A DNA stretch of 48,023 nt, from positions 1 to 48,023 of the forward strand of contig CAVIQL010000020.1 of assembly GCA_963644855.1 (NCBI GenBank), read 5' to 3'. The position numbers were made by a program, and so were the translations under genes. The notes beneath the pieces are model-generated. The model was given only the letters and a program-made list of their open reading frames with translations, made no database searches and was not told the DNA's origin. Every line of letters begins with the position of its first letter. Within the stretch, counting starts at the first letter, position 1. This document shows positions 23,428 through 31,669 of the stretch, piece by piece. The DNA comes from UBA6398 sp963644855 (GTDB lineage: Bacteria; Bacteroidota; Bacteroidia; Bacteroidales; Bacteroidaceae).

Positions 23428-25268
23428 GCGGCAATCTCGAAAACCGAAAATATGTTGTGGGCGCAATGGCTATCGCTGTTGTGCTTATCTATATAATAAG
23501 ACTCTTTGCTTTGCAGATAATGAGCGACGATTACAAAAAAAACGCCGACTCTAACGCTTTCATGAAGAAGATACAATATCCTTCGCGCGGACTTATTACT
23601 GATAGAAACGGGAAACTTCTTGTCTACAACGAGCCTGCTTACAATTTGATGGTGATTATGAACGAACAGCACGGCATTGATACGCTCGAATTCTGCCGTA
23701 CGCTCGGAATTACAAAGGATTTTTACATCAAGCGAATGCTTGAAATTAAAGATAGCAAGAAGAATCCGGGATATTCAAGGCATACTCCGCAACTTTTCCT
23801 TAGCCAGATTCCGGCGCAAGAGTTTTCTCAAATCGAAGAAAAGCTATTTCGTTTTCGCGGTTTCTCGGTTGAACGGCGTAGTATCCGGCGTTATGTTTAC
23901 GGTGTGGGAGCTCATGTGCTCGGAGACGTAGGCGAAGTGTCGCAAAAGAATATTGATGAAGATTTCTACTATCAGCCTGGCGATTATATCGGGAAGATTG
24001 GTGTTGAGAGTTCTTATGAAGATTATCTTCGTGGAGAGAAGGGAATGGAAATACTGTTGCGCGATGTTCATGGTCGTATCAAAGGTAGATATCAAGACGG
24101 GAAATTCGATCGTCGTCCGCAGCCGGGAAAAAACTTGAAGCTTAGTATCGATGTAGACCTGCAAGCTTTGGGTGAAAGAATTATGGAGGGGAAAATAGGA
24201 AGCATTGTTGCTATCGAACCCAAGACTGGGGAAATTCTTTGCATGGTATCTTCTCCTACGTATGACCCGCGCCTTATGATTGGTCGCCAACGTGGAAAAA
24301 ATCAGAAGTTGCTTCAGAAAAATCCGCGCAAGCCTTTGCTCAACCGTGCCATAAGTGGTCAATATCCTCCGGGTTCTACGTTTAAGCCCACGCAAGCCCT
24401 TACGTTTATGCAGGAAGGAATTATTTCTCCCGGCACATCGTTTGCGTGTCATCACGGACTTTCCATCGGCAGGTTCCATCAGGCTTGCCATGGACATGCG
24501 TCTCCGCTTTCGCTTGTGCCTGCCATTGCCACCTCGTGCAATGCTTATTTTTCCTGGGGCTTTTATTATATGATGGGCAACCGCCGCAAGTATCACAATA
24601 TAGAAGATGCTTTTACCCGTTGGAAAGATTATATGGTTTCGATGGGGTATGGTTATAAACTTGGTGTGGATATGCCGGGCGAACGCCGTGGTATGATTCC
24701 CAATTCTGAATATTATGACAAGCATTACCGCCATCGATGGAATGGTGTTACGATTATAAGCGATGCCATTGGTCAGGGTGAGGTTAATGCTACGCCTTTA
24801 CAAATTGCCAACCTTGCTGCTACGATTGCCAACCGAGGCTATTTTATCACGCCCCATATTGTGAGACAAATTGAAGGGAGTTCGCTCGACAGTCTCTACC
24901 GCACTCGCCGCTACACCATGGTTGAGCATCGTTATTACGACTATGTTGTGGCGGGTATGCGCAAGGCGGTGCTCGATGGTACGTGTACGAGTGCAAATCT
25001 TCCTGGTATCGAAGTTTGCGGAAAGACAGGAACGGCGCAGAATCGCGGTCATGACCATTCGGCATTTATTGGTTTTGCTCCGATGAACGACCCTAAGATT
25101 GCGATTGCCGTGTATGTAGAGAATGGTGGCTTTGGTGCGCATTTTGGTGTGCCGATTGGGGCGGTGATGATAGAGAAGTATTTAAACGGAACGCTTTCGC
25201 CGCGTGGTGAGAGCATTGCCGAGGAATTCCAACACAAACGTATTTCTTATGGTACAGGAGAACGATAG
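23424..25268 (+). CDS. mrdA: Penicillin-binding protein 2 (elongasome transpeptidase)
   Basis: Class B PBP that cross-links peptidoglycan during side-wall growth, working with RodA. N-terminal membrane anchor (VVGAMAIAVVLIYIIRLFALQIM), PBP dimerisation domain (ISPRGLI-like YPSRGLITDRNGKLLVYNEPAYNL, then GVGAHVLGDVGEVSQ), and transpeptidase domain. Active-site motifs: STFK 318-321 (Ser318 nucleophile), SCN 371-373, KTG 534-536. 614 residues. The gene overlaps mreD by 4 nt and rodA by 20 nt. Confidence 0.96.
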   Translation: MSGNLENRKYVVGAMAIAVVLIYIIRLFALQIMSDDYKKNADSNAFMKKIQYPSRGLITDRNGKLLVYNEPAYNLMVIMNEQHGIDTLEFCRTLGITKDFYIKRMLEIKDSKKNPGYSRHTPQLFLSQIPAQEFSQIEEKLFRFRGFSVERRSIRRYVYGVGAHVLGDVGEVSQKNIDEDFYYQPGDYIGKIGVESSYEDYLRGEKGMEILLRDVHGRIKGRYQDGKFDRRPQPGKNLKLSIDVDLQALGERIMEGKIGSIVAIEPKTGEILCMVSSPTYDPRLMIGRQRGKNQKLLQKNPRKPLLNRAISGQYPPGSTFKPTQALTFMQEGIISPGTSFACHHGLSIGRFHQACHGHASPLSLVPAIATSCNAYFSWGFYYMMGNRRKYHNIEDAFTRWKDYMVSMGYGYKLGVDMPGERRGMIPNSEYYDKHYRHRWNGVTIISDAIGQGEVNATPLQIANLAATIANRGYFITPHIVRQIEGSSLDSLYRTRRYTMVEHRYYDYVVAGMRKAVLDGTCTSANLPGIEVCGKTGTAQNRGHDHSAFIGFAPMNDPKIAIAVYVENGGFGAHFGVPIGAVMIEKYLNGTLSPRGESIAEEFQHKRISYGTGER

Positions 25269-26709
25269 ACCGACGTCTTTTTTCAAACGGCTCGATTGGT
25301 TTACCATTTGTCTGTTTTTGGTTTTGGTAACCCTTGGGTGGTTTAGCGTTTGCGGGGCGAGCTACGAATATGGTCAGCCCGACTTTTTCAATCTTGACTC
25401 ACGCTCTGGCAAACAGTTGATATGGATTGGCTGCTCGTTGGTGCTGGCTTTCGTGATTTTGATGCTCGACGACAAGATTTTCGACACGTTTGCCTATGTG
25501 GTTTACATTGTTTTCATGGGTTTGTTGCTTGTTACTCCGTTTTTAGCAACCGATATCAAAGGGTCGTATTCGTGGATAAAACTTGGGAGTGTGAGTATTC
25601 AGCCAGCCGAGTTCGCAAAGTGTGCCACGGCATTGGCTTTGGCAAAATTCATGGGGCATTATGGTTACGATATTCACCGCACCAAAACTTTTCTTGCTAC
25701 CTTGATGCTTGTTTTGCTGCCTATGGTGCTCATCGTAATGCAGAAAGAAACCGGTTCGGCGCTTGTTTACACGGCGTTTTTCCTTATGCTTTATCGCGAA
25801 GGTATGAATGGAAATTTCTTGTTTGCGGGCTTTGCAGCCGTAGCTTATTTTGTGATTGGACAAAAGTTCACCGACGTTCTTGTCGATGGCACTTATACTT
25901 CGGTGAGCGAGTTTGTTGTGCTTTTGCTGATATGGATTTTTACGGCGGCAATGACTTATAATGCGTCTGAAAGCCGTGCGCATTTCTGGAGAATATTAGG
26001 ATATGGCGGCGCAACGGTTTTGTTGTGCTATTTGTTCTCTCGTTTTGTGATACCGTTCAATGTGGGCTATGCGTTGCTTGCCGTGATAGTTGCGGCAGTG
26101 GTTTATTTGTGTGTGCAAGCCTTGATGCTCAAACGTCTGCGCTTTTTGTATGTGGCGATGTTCGCGCTGGCTTCAATGGCATTCTTTTTCTCTACCGATT
26201 ATGTGCTCAACGACGTGTTGGAGCCCCATCAGCAGCAGCGCATTAAGGTTTTGCTTGGCAAGGAACAGGATTTAAGCGGCGCGGGATACAATGTTAATCA
26301 GAGCAAGATTGCGATTGGTTCGGGCGGAATTTGGGGAAAAGGTTTTCTCAACGGTACTCAAACCAAACTTAAATATGTGCCAGAGCAAGACACCGACTTT
26401 ATATTCTGCACAGTGGGCGAAGAGAAAGGATTTATCGGAACATCGGTGGTGTTGATATTGTATCTCGTTCTTATCTTGCGGCTCATCAGTCTTGCCGAAA
26501 GGCAGAGTTTCGCTTTCGGGCGCATCTTCGGCTATTGCGTGTTGAGCATTTTTCTGTTTCATGTGTTTATCAACGTGGGCATGGTGATTGGTCTCACTCC
26601 GGTTATTGGCATTCCGCTGCCATTTTTCAGTTACGGCGGTTCGTCGTTGTGGGGATTTACAATATTGCTGTTTATTTTCTTGCGTATTGACGCTGCGCGC
26701 AAGGAGTAA
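25249..26709 (+). CDS. rodA: Rod-shape-determining peptidoglycan glycosyltransferase RodA
   Basis: SEDS-family lipid II polymerase. Many membrane spans; SEDS signatures include GSYSWIKLGSVSIQPAEFAKCATALALAKF, GAGYNVNQSKIAIGSGGIWGKGFLNGTQ and VIGIPLPFFSYGGSSLWG near the end. The catalytic Asp region corresponds to VPEQDTDFIFCTVGEEKGF. 486 residues from the ATG at 25249, which lies inside the PBP2 coding end; the open frame further upstream would overlap PBP2 by 65 nt. The middle carries an extra pair of predicted spans, as is common in Bacteroidales RodA. Confidence 0.95.
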   Translation: MVQENDRPTSFFKRLDWFTICLFLVLVTLGWFSVCGASYEYGQPDFFNLDSRSGKQLIWIGCSLVLAFVILMLDDKIFDTFAYVVYIVFMGLLLVTPFLATDIKGSYSWIKLGSVSIQPAEFAKCATALALAKFMGHYGYDIHRTKTFLATLMLVLLPMVLIVMQKETGSALVYTAFFLMLYREGMNGNFLFAGFAAVAYFVIGQKFTDVLVDGTYTSVSEFVVLLLIWIFTAAMTYNASESRAHFWRILGYGGATVLLCYLFSRFVIPFNVGYALLAVIVAAVVYLCVQALMLKRLRFLYVAMFALASMAFFFSTDYVLNDVLEPHQQQRIKVLLGKEQDLSGAGYNVNQSKIAIGSGGIWGKGFLNGTQTKLKYVPEQDTDFIFCTVGEEKGFIGTSVVLILYLVLILRLISLAERQSFAFGRIFGYCVLSIFLFHVFINVGMVIGLTPVIGIPLPFFSYGGSSLWGFTILLFIFLRIDAARKE

Positions 26710-26729
26710 ATTTCTACCATAAAAACAAC

Positions 26730-26812
26730 ACGGCATTTCGTGAAAATAATATCGGACTTTATTTAAACAATGTCAGACATTATTTAAATAATATCAGACA
26801 TTGTTTTTGCAG
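26730..26812 (-). repeat. Interspersed 21-bp-unit repeat, copy D
   Basis: Three 21-bp units with ATATCGGACTTTATTT, ATGTCAGACATTATTT and ATATCAGACATTGTTT, preceded by CGGCATTTCGTGAAAAT, the inverted form of the end motif. It sits in the rodA-glycosyltransferase spacer, which has no other clear feature. Confidence 0.85.
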
Positions 26813-26944
26813 GAAAAGCATACTTGATTTCAAACACTTACAAAGACGTAAAAATACGCCTTTTCGCTCGTTGTAAATGCGGTAGTAAAATCACTGGCTG
26901 CCAAAAAATATTGCGCATATAATAGGGGCGTAAAGCAAAATGCT

Positions 26945-26952
26945 TATTTTTG
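26945..26952 (+). promoter_or_regulatory. Candidate -7 box before the glycosyltransferase gene
   Basis: TATTTTTG fits TAnnTTTG but ends only 8 nt before the chosen ATG at 26961, which would give an almost leaderless mRNA. A different promoter is possible. Confidence 0.3.
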
Positions 26953-26960
26953 TAGATGTT

Positions 26961-27950
26961 ATGAAGTATTCGATTATAATCCCCGTTTACAATCGCCCCG
27001 ACGAGGTGGGCGAACTCCTTGAAAGCATAGCCCAGCAGCCGCGTCCCGATGTTGAGGTGATTGTGGTGGAAGATGGTTCGACTGTTGACTGCAAAGAAGT
27101 TGTAGCAAAATTCGAGAACAGCTTGCAGATATCCTATCTTGTAAAGGAAAACGGCGGTCCTGCTATGGCAAGAAACTTTGGAGCGCAACACGCATTGGGC
27201 GAATGGCTGCTGATATTGGACAGCGACGTGGTGCTTCCCCCAAACTATTTCGAGGCTGTGGATAGTGGAATCGAAAACGAGCAATGTGATGCGTTTGGCG
27301 GGCCCGATCGTGCAGCCGACAACTTTACTCCCGTGCAAAAGGCTATAAGCTATGCAATGACTTCGTTTTTTACAACGGGCGGAATACGCGGCGGCAAAAA
27401 AAAGATGGACAAATTCTATCCCCGGTCCTACAACATGGGCATTCGCAGCGAGGTGTACGAAAAACTTGGCGGCTTCTCGCGCATGCGCTTTGGCGAAGAT
27501 ATTGACCTGAGTTACCGCATTGTGGAAAGCGGATACAAGGCCGTGCTCATTCCCAACGCCTGGGTATGGCACAAACGCCGCACCGATTTCCGCAAATTCT
27601 TTAAGCAAGTTCACAATTCGGGCATTGCGCGCATCAATCTCGAACACCGCCACCCCAGAACAATGAAAGCCGTGCATATGTTGCCCGCACTCTTCACCTT
27701 GGGCTGTTTCGTTCTGATAGTGGGCGGATACTTCTGTCTTTGGAGCCTTGTGCCGCTACTGCTCTACGCCATGCTCGTGTTTTTGGGCAGTCTTGCTACA
27801 TATAAATCCCTCCGCGTAGCCTTTCTCTCCGTTCCCGCCGCATTCATTCAGCTCATAGGTTACGGCACAGGCTTTATCATCGCAAGCATAAGGCGCAACA
27901 TTATGAAAGATGAGGAGTTTGAAGCCTTCAAAGACAATTTCTATAAATGA
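26961..27950 (+). CDS. Family 2 glycosyltransferase, membrane-anchored
   Basis: GT-A fold glycosyltransferase: MKYSIIIPVYNRPDEVGELLESI start, VIVVEDGST, ENGGPAMARNFGAQHALGEWLLILDSDVVLP (DxD-type Asp-Ser-Asp) and FGEDIDLSYRI as the ED catalytic motif, plus AWVWHKRRTDFRKFFKQ. Residues about 235-310 hold two or three hydrophobic spans, placing the enzyme at the inner membrane. 329 residues. The start at 26961 is preferred to 26940 because the protein then begins directly at the GT2 fold. It probably adds a sugar to an envelope polysaccharide or lipid; the acceptor is unknown. Overlaps radC in an ATGA. Confidence 0.88.
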   Translation: MKYSIIIPVYNRPDEVGELLESIAQQPRPDVEVIVVEDGSTVDCKEVVAKFENSLQISYLVKENGGPAMARNFGAQHALGEWLLILDSDVVLPPNYFEAVDSGIENEQCDAFGGPDRAADNFTPVQKAISYAMTSFFTTGGIRGGKKKMDKFYPRSYNMGIRSEVYEKLGGFSRMRFGEDIDLSYRIVESGYKAVLIPNAWVWHKRRTDFRKFFKQVHNSGIARINLEHRHPRTMKAVHMLPALFTLGCFVLIVGGYFCLWSLVPLLLYAMLVFLGSLATYKSLRVAFLSVPAAFIQLIGYGTGFIIASIRRNIMKDEEFEAFKDNFYK

Positions 27951-28630
27951 AAATCGGCATCAAGCAACTCGCAGAAGAAGACCGCCCGCGCGAAAAACTT
28001 CTGAAACACGGCGCTGAAGCGTTGTCGAAATCCGAACTACTCGCAATACTCGTAGGGTCGGGCAATGCCGAAGAAAATGCCGTGGCATTGATGCAACGAA
28101 TATTGCGCGACAACAACGACAACCTTAGAACACTTTCGTCAAAAAGCCTCGAAAATCTTTTACAATACAAGGGCATCGGCACAGCAAAGGCTGTGGTGAT
28201 AAAAGCAGCTTGTCAGATAGGCAAACTGATGCAGGCTGAAAAGGTGGAAAGGCGCGAAGCAATGGATTCGCCTGAGAAAGTGCGCGACTATTTCGCACCA
28301 CAACTCGCCGAAAAACCAAACGAAGAAGTTTGGGTGCTGCTTCTCGATACGCGATTGCGCATAATTGCCGACCGACAAATAAGCAAAGGTGGAATTTCAG
28401 AGGCAAGCGTGGATATCAGAATAGTTCTTCGCGAAGCAATAGCCGCACAAGCCACATCAATGATACTCGTCCACAATCACCCCACGGGCAATGTTTCTCC
28501 GAGCCGGGCAGACGATTTGCTAACAAAGCGACTCGCCGATGCGGGAAAGATTATGAACATCGCGCTGCAAGATCATGTGATAGTGGGAGGCAATGATTTT
28601 TACAGTTATCGCGACAACGGCAGACTATAA
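27947..28630 (+). CDS. radC: RadC family JAB/MPN-domain protein
   Basis: RadC-like protein, a widespread family of unclear role despite the historical DNA-repair name. N-terminal UPF0758 helical region with a helix-hairpin-helix (LLQYKGIGTAKAVVIKAACQIGKL) and a C-terminal JAMM metalloprotease-like domain with the zinc motif HNHPTGNVSPSRAD (His176, His178, Asp189). 227 residues, full length. Its start overlaps the glycosyltransferase stop by 4 nt, so the two are translated from one mRNA. Confidence 0.93.
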   Translation: MKIGIKQLAEEDRPREKLLKHGAEALSKSELLAILVGSGNAEENAVALMQRILRDNNDNLRTLSSKSLENLLQYKGIGTAKAVVIKAACQIGKLMQAEKVERREAMDSPEKVRDYFAPQLAEKPNEEVWVLLLDTRLRIIADRQISKGGISEASVDIRIVLREAIAAQATSMILVHNHPTGNVSPSRADDLLTKRLADAGKIMNIALQDHVIVGGNDFYSYRDNGRL

Positions 28631-28634
28631 TGCC

Positions 28635-28662
28635 TTGGCAACAAATCCATGTGGGTTGCCAA
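28635..28662. terminator. Hairpin between convergent radC and deacetylase genes
   Basis: TTGGCAAC pairs with GTTGCCAA. Neither side has a classical T-run after the stem, so it may be a weak shared terminator. Confidence 0.4.
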
Positions 28663-28687
28663 ACAAAAAACAAACCGCCTGGTATTT

Positions 28688-29479
28688 CTATTTCGCGGGC
28701 TTGGGAATAATCTTTGAAAGATCGGCAAACTCATAGCCCATGCCGCGCAAACGATCTATGAGTTCGGGCAAACGATTGTAGAATTTATCGGTGCGTTTCT
28801 CGCTTGTCCCGAAATGGATAAGCAATATGTGCCCGTTTATACCCCGTGGTTGTTCCTCCGCCATGCGTAATGTTCGTTCCAATATATAGTCGCTGCTGTA
28901 ATAGCGAGCCATATCGGGAGTAGTGTAATCACCATAGGTCAAAGTACCATAGGTGTTGTTTATAAGTTGTAGCCCCATCTCTTTTGCCCATGCCGAAATG
29001 GTGTCGTTGAAATGCTCAAACGGAGGAATAAAGAAGTATGCCTTTTTCTGCTTTATGCCAAACGGAGCCATGGTTTCGTATGCCTTGCGAATGTCGTCGC
29101 GAAACTCAGTGCGGCTCACAAGCATCGTGTCGTTTCTGTCCCATGGAAAATAAAGCAAATGAGAATATCCGTGGCAACTAACGTAGTGTTTTGCCTTTAC
29201 AAGCCTTTTTACCACATCGGGAAACTTTTCAAAAAAACTTCCAGTAAAGAAGAAATGCCCCCTCACCCCTTTTTGTTTCAACGTAGATATCACAGTGTCG
29301 GCACCATCAGCCATGTCGGCTGCCGTAAATACAAGAGCCACGCGCCGTAATTCGGGATTCATTTGAGTAATTCCCCCACGCGTGTAAACATTTCGGTCGG
29401 CTTTTTGCGCGTTGGCTATATCGGTAGCGGCAAATGCCATCAAAAATAGCGCAAAAGCCATCAGTATTCTCGGTTTCAT
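28688..29479 (-). CDS. Secreted polysaccharide-deacetylase (NodB-fold) family protein
   Basis: NodB-like protein, probably acting on a polysaccharide outside the cytoplasm. The ATG at 29479 gives signal peptide MKPRILMAFALFLMAFAATDIANA. The fold shows RRVALVFTAADMADGADTVISTLKQKGVRGHFFFTGSF (motif 1 region), HGYSH (metal-binding HxxxH, motif 2), FIPPFEHFN (motif 3) and ILLIHFGTSEKRTDKFYNRL. The canonical TFDD metal/base motif is replaced by FTAADMADG, a variant resembling deacetylase modules seen beside GH9 enzymes in Bacteroidetes, so activity is uncertain. 263 residues. A TACCTTTG box on minus (29502-29509) is its promoter. Monocistronic. Confidence 0.82.
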   Translation of the reverse strand: MKPRILMAFALFLMAFAATDIANAQKADRNVYTRGGITQMNPELRRVALVFTAADMADGADTVISTLKQKGVRGHFFFTGSFFEKFPDVVKRLVKAKHYVSCHGYSHLLYFPWDRNDTMLVSRTEFRDDIRKAYETMAPFGIKQKKAYFFIPPFEHFNDTISAWAKEMGLQLINNTYGTLTYGDYTTPDMARYYSSDYILERTLRMAEEQPRGINGHILLIHFGTSEKRTDKFYNRLPELIDRLRGMGYEFADLSKIIPKPAK

Positions 29480-29501
29480 CGTCTGTTTCAATTTGTTGGG
29501 G

Positions 29502-29509
29502 CAAAGGTA
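29502..29509 (-). promoter_or_regulatory. -7 promoter box of the deacetylase-like gene
   Basis: Minus-strand TACCTTTG, 22 nt upstream of the ATG at 29479, leaving a leader of roughly 15 nt. Confidence 0.6.
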
Positions 29510-29548
29510 TGAAAAATGTCCGTGTTGCATAATAATAACATTGCAAGT

Positions 29549-29580
29549 TTTGCGGTTTTGGCGAGTTATGTGTAAATTTG
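29549..29580 (+). promoter_or_regulatory. Promoter of the fumarase gene
   Basis: TTTG (29549-29552), 20-nt spacer, TAAATTTG (29573-29580): a full match to the Bacteroidetes vegetative promoter. Start codon is about 70 nt downstream. Confidence 0.8.
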
Positions 29581-29649
29581 CAATGTATTTAATGGCGTGG
29601 CAAAGCCCGCCTGCACAAGTAACAACATACATAAAATTATTATATCGAT

Positions 29650-31299
29650 ATGGCAAAAGCACCGGAATTCAACTATGCTCCAATGTTCCAGAAAGGAGCA
29701 GACGACACAGAGTATCGACTAATTTCAAAAGACGGTATATCTACCGCAGAATTTGAGGGAAAAGAAATTTTGAAGGTTTCGCCCGAGGCTCTCACGCTTC
29801 TCGCACAACAAGCATTCCATGACGTGGAATTTATGTTGCGCCGCTCTCATAACGAACAGGTAGCTGCAATTCTTAATGACCCGGAAGCATCGGACAATGA
29901 CAAATACGTTGCACTCACAATGCTGCGCAATGCCGAAACTTCGGCAAAAGGAGTTTTGCCTTTCTGTCAAGATACGGGCACCGCGATTATTCATGGTGAA
30001 AAAGGACAGCAAGTTTGGACAGGATTCGACGATGCAGAAGCACTTAGCCGCGGAGTTTACAATACTTTTACCGAAGATAATCTGCGCTATTCCCAAAATG
30101 CTCCGCTCACAATGTATGATGAGGTAAATACCAAGTGTAATCTTCCTGCCCAAATAGACATAGAAGCAGAAGAAGGTGCGGAATATCGTTTTATAATGGT
30201 GGCAAAAGGCGGCGGCTCGGCAAACAAAACATATCTTTATCCGATGACCAAAGCAATAATACAAAACGAAGGCACGCTTATACCGTTCCTCGTGGAAAAA
30301 ATGCGCAGTCTCGGTACGGCAGCATGTCCTCCATATCATATTTGCTTTGTTATTGGCGGAACATCGGCTGAGAAAAATTTGCTTACAGTAAAGCTCGGTT
30401 CGATTCATTACTATGATAATTTGCCCACAAGCGGAGACGCTACAGGTAGAGCCTTTCGTGATCTCGACCTTGAGGCGAAACTTTTGGAGAAAGCCCATGA
30501 AATAGGTTTTGGAGCTCAGTTTGGAGGCAAATCGTTTGCGCATGACATTCGCGTGATACGCCTTCCTCGTCATGGAGCAAGTTGTCCTATCGGTTTGGGA
30601 GTAAGTTGTTCTGCTGACAGAAACATTAAGGCGAAAATAAATAAGGATGGTATTTGGCTTGAAAAGATGGATAGTAATCCGGCAAGCCTTATCCCTGCTA
30701 ATTTGCAGCAGCCTGGCGAAAATGGAGGCGTTGTAATAGATTTGGATAAGGGTATTGAAGCTGCACGCAAGGAACTTACGAAATATCCGGTGAGCACGCG
30801 CGTGTCGTTGAACGGTACTATTATTGTGGCGCGCGACATTGCTCATGCCAAACTCAAAGCTCGTCTCGACAACGGCGAAGGTCTTCCGCAATATTTCAAA
30901 GATTATCCTGTGCTTTACGCAGGTCCGGCAAAAACTCCCGAAGGATATCCTTGTGGAAGTATGGGACCGACAACTTCAAACCGTATGGATCCGTATGTAG
31001 ACGAGTTCCAGGCAAACGGAGGTTCGATGATAATGATCGGAAAAGGCAATCGCGGCAAAGAAGTAACTGATGCGTGCAAAAAGCATGGCGGTTTCTATCT
31101 CGGCACAATAGGTGGCGTAGCTGCAGTGTTGTCTCAAGATAGCATTCGTAGCATAGAATGTGTGGAATTTCCCGAAATAGGAATGGAGGCTGTTTGGAAG
31201 ATTTCTGTCAAAGACTTTCCTGCTTTCATTCTTGTCGATGACAAAGGCAACGATTTCTTCACCCAGTTGAAACCGTGGTGCCCGAATTGCGCAAAGTAA
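29650..31299 (+). CDS. fumA: Fumarate hydratase, class I (Fe-S)
   Basis: Oxygen-sensitive [4Fe-4S] fumarase interconverting fumarate and malate. Single chain with the N-terminal alpha domain (FCQDTGTAIIHG, TKCNLPAQIDIEAEEG, MVAKGGGSANKTYLYPM) carrying cluster Cys residues, and the C-terminal beta domain (VLYAGPAKTPEGYPCGSMGPTTSNRMD, IGKGNRGKEVTDACKKHGGFYLGTIGGVAAVL). 549 residues, matching FumA/FumB-type enzymes. In Bacteroidales it serves the reductive branch to succinate. Own promoter and terminator. Confidence 0.95.
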   Translation: MAKAPEFNYAPMFQKGADDTEYRLISKDGISTAEFEGKEILKVSPEALTLLAQQAFHDVEFMLRRSHNEQVAAILNDPEASDNDKYVALTMLRNAETSAKGVLPFCQDTGTAIIHGEKGQQVWTGFDDAEALSRGVYNTFTEDNLRYSQNAPLTMYDEVNTKCNLPAQIDIEAEEGAEYRFIMVAKGGGSANKTYLYPMTKAIIQNEGTLIPFLVEKMRSLGTAACPPYHICFVIGGTSAEKNLLTVKLGSIHYYDNLPTSGDATGRAFRDLDLEAKLLEKAHEIGFGAQFGGKSFAHDIRVIRLPRHGASCPIGLGVSCSADRNIKAKINKDGIWLEKMDSNPASLIPANLQQPGENGGVVIDLDKGIEAARKELTKYPVSTRVSLNGTIIVARDIAHAKLKARLDNGEGLPQYFKDYPVLYAGPAKTPEGYPCGSMGPTTSNRMDPYVDEFQANGGSMIMIGKGNRGKEVTDACKKHGGFYLGTIGGVAAVLSQDSIRSIECVEFPEIGMEAVWKISVKDFPAFILVDDKGNDFFTQLKPWCPNCAK

Positions 31300-31321
31300 C
31301 CCTTTGAAACGAAACAATATC

Positions 31322-31361
31322 AGCCGCTGCATTCCCATCAAGGGAGTGCGGCGGTTCTTTT
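31322..31361 (+). terminator. Intrinsic terminator of the fumarase gene
   Basis: A 14-bp stem, GCCGCTGCATTCCC / GGGAGTGCGGCGGT with wobble pairs, 5-nt loop, then TCTTTT. Confidence 0.85.
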
Positions 31362-31421
31362 ATGGTTGTAATCAATATCGAAAACGTTTGTGTGGAAAAT
31401 GTGTTAGACAATATATAAATG

Positions 31422-31463
31422 AAAACTCCCAAGTATCGGATATCAATACTTGGGAGTTTTTTA
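31422..31463. terminator. Second hairpin terminator, probably the displaced tRNA-Leu terminator
   Basis: Perfect 15-bp stem AAAACTCCCAAGTAT / ATACTTGGGAGTTTT with 9-nt loop and flanking A/T tracts. The fumarase gene already has its own terminator upstream. Read on minus, this hairpin directly follows the tRNA-Leu 3'-end-like sequence at 31464, so before integration it would have ended the tRNA transcript. Confidence 0.8.
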
Positions 31464-31484
31464 GTACCCAGACCCGTGTTTGAA
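31464..31484. repeat. Left attachment site (att) of the satellite
   Basis: GTACCCAGA is identical to the tRNA-Leu acceptor end at 42285-42293. The next 12 bases match imperfectly and still resemble a tRNA T-arm (TTCAAAC loop with an ACGGG stem strand on minus). The crossover core is therefore at least 9 bp. Confidence 0.65.
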
Positions 31485-31618
31485 TATTTAGAAAACACAA
31501 TATTGCGCCACAATAGTAAAATCAACGGTTTCCCGTTATTACTCAATGGTTTTAAGAGTATTGAGAAAAGCAGCGTAATTTATTTCATTCTAATTTTTTC
31601 TAAAATAATCGTTGTTAT

Positions 31619-31647
31619 GTGGTGCAAATTTTACATATTTGCACCAC
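31619..31647. promoter_or_regulatory. Inverted pair of integrase arm-type sites upstream of int
   Basis: GTGGTGCAAAT (31619-31629) and ATTTGCACCAC (31637-31647) form a perfect 11-bp inverted repeat with a 7-nt spacer, 155 nt inside the left att. The same 11-mer recurs near the right att. It overlaps the likely int promoter (CATATTTG), suggesting autoregulation. Confidence 0.65.
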
Positions 31648-31669
31648 GATATTAAAGAACAACGAGAGC

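Noticed and set aside
26961..27950. Glycosyltransferase gene as part of a capsule locus
   Set aside because: It stands with radC and rodA; no other polysaccharide biosynthesis genes are adjacent in this part of the window.
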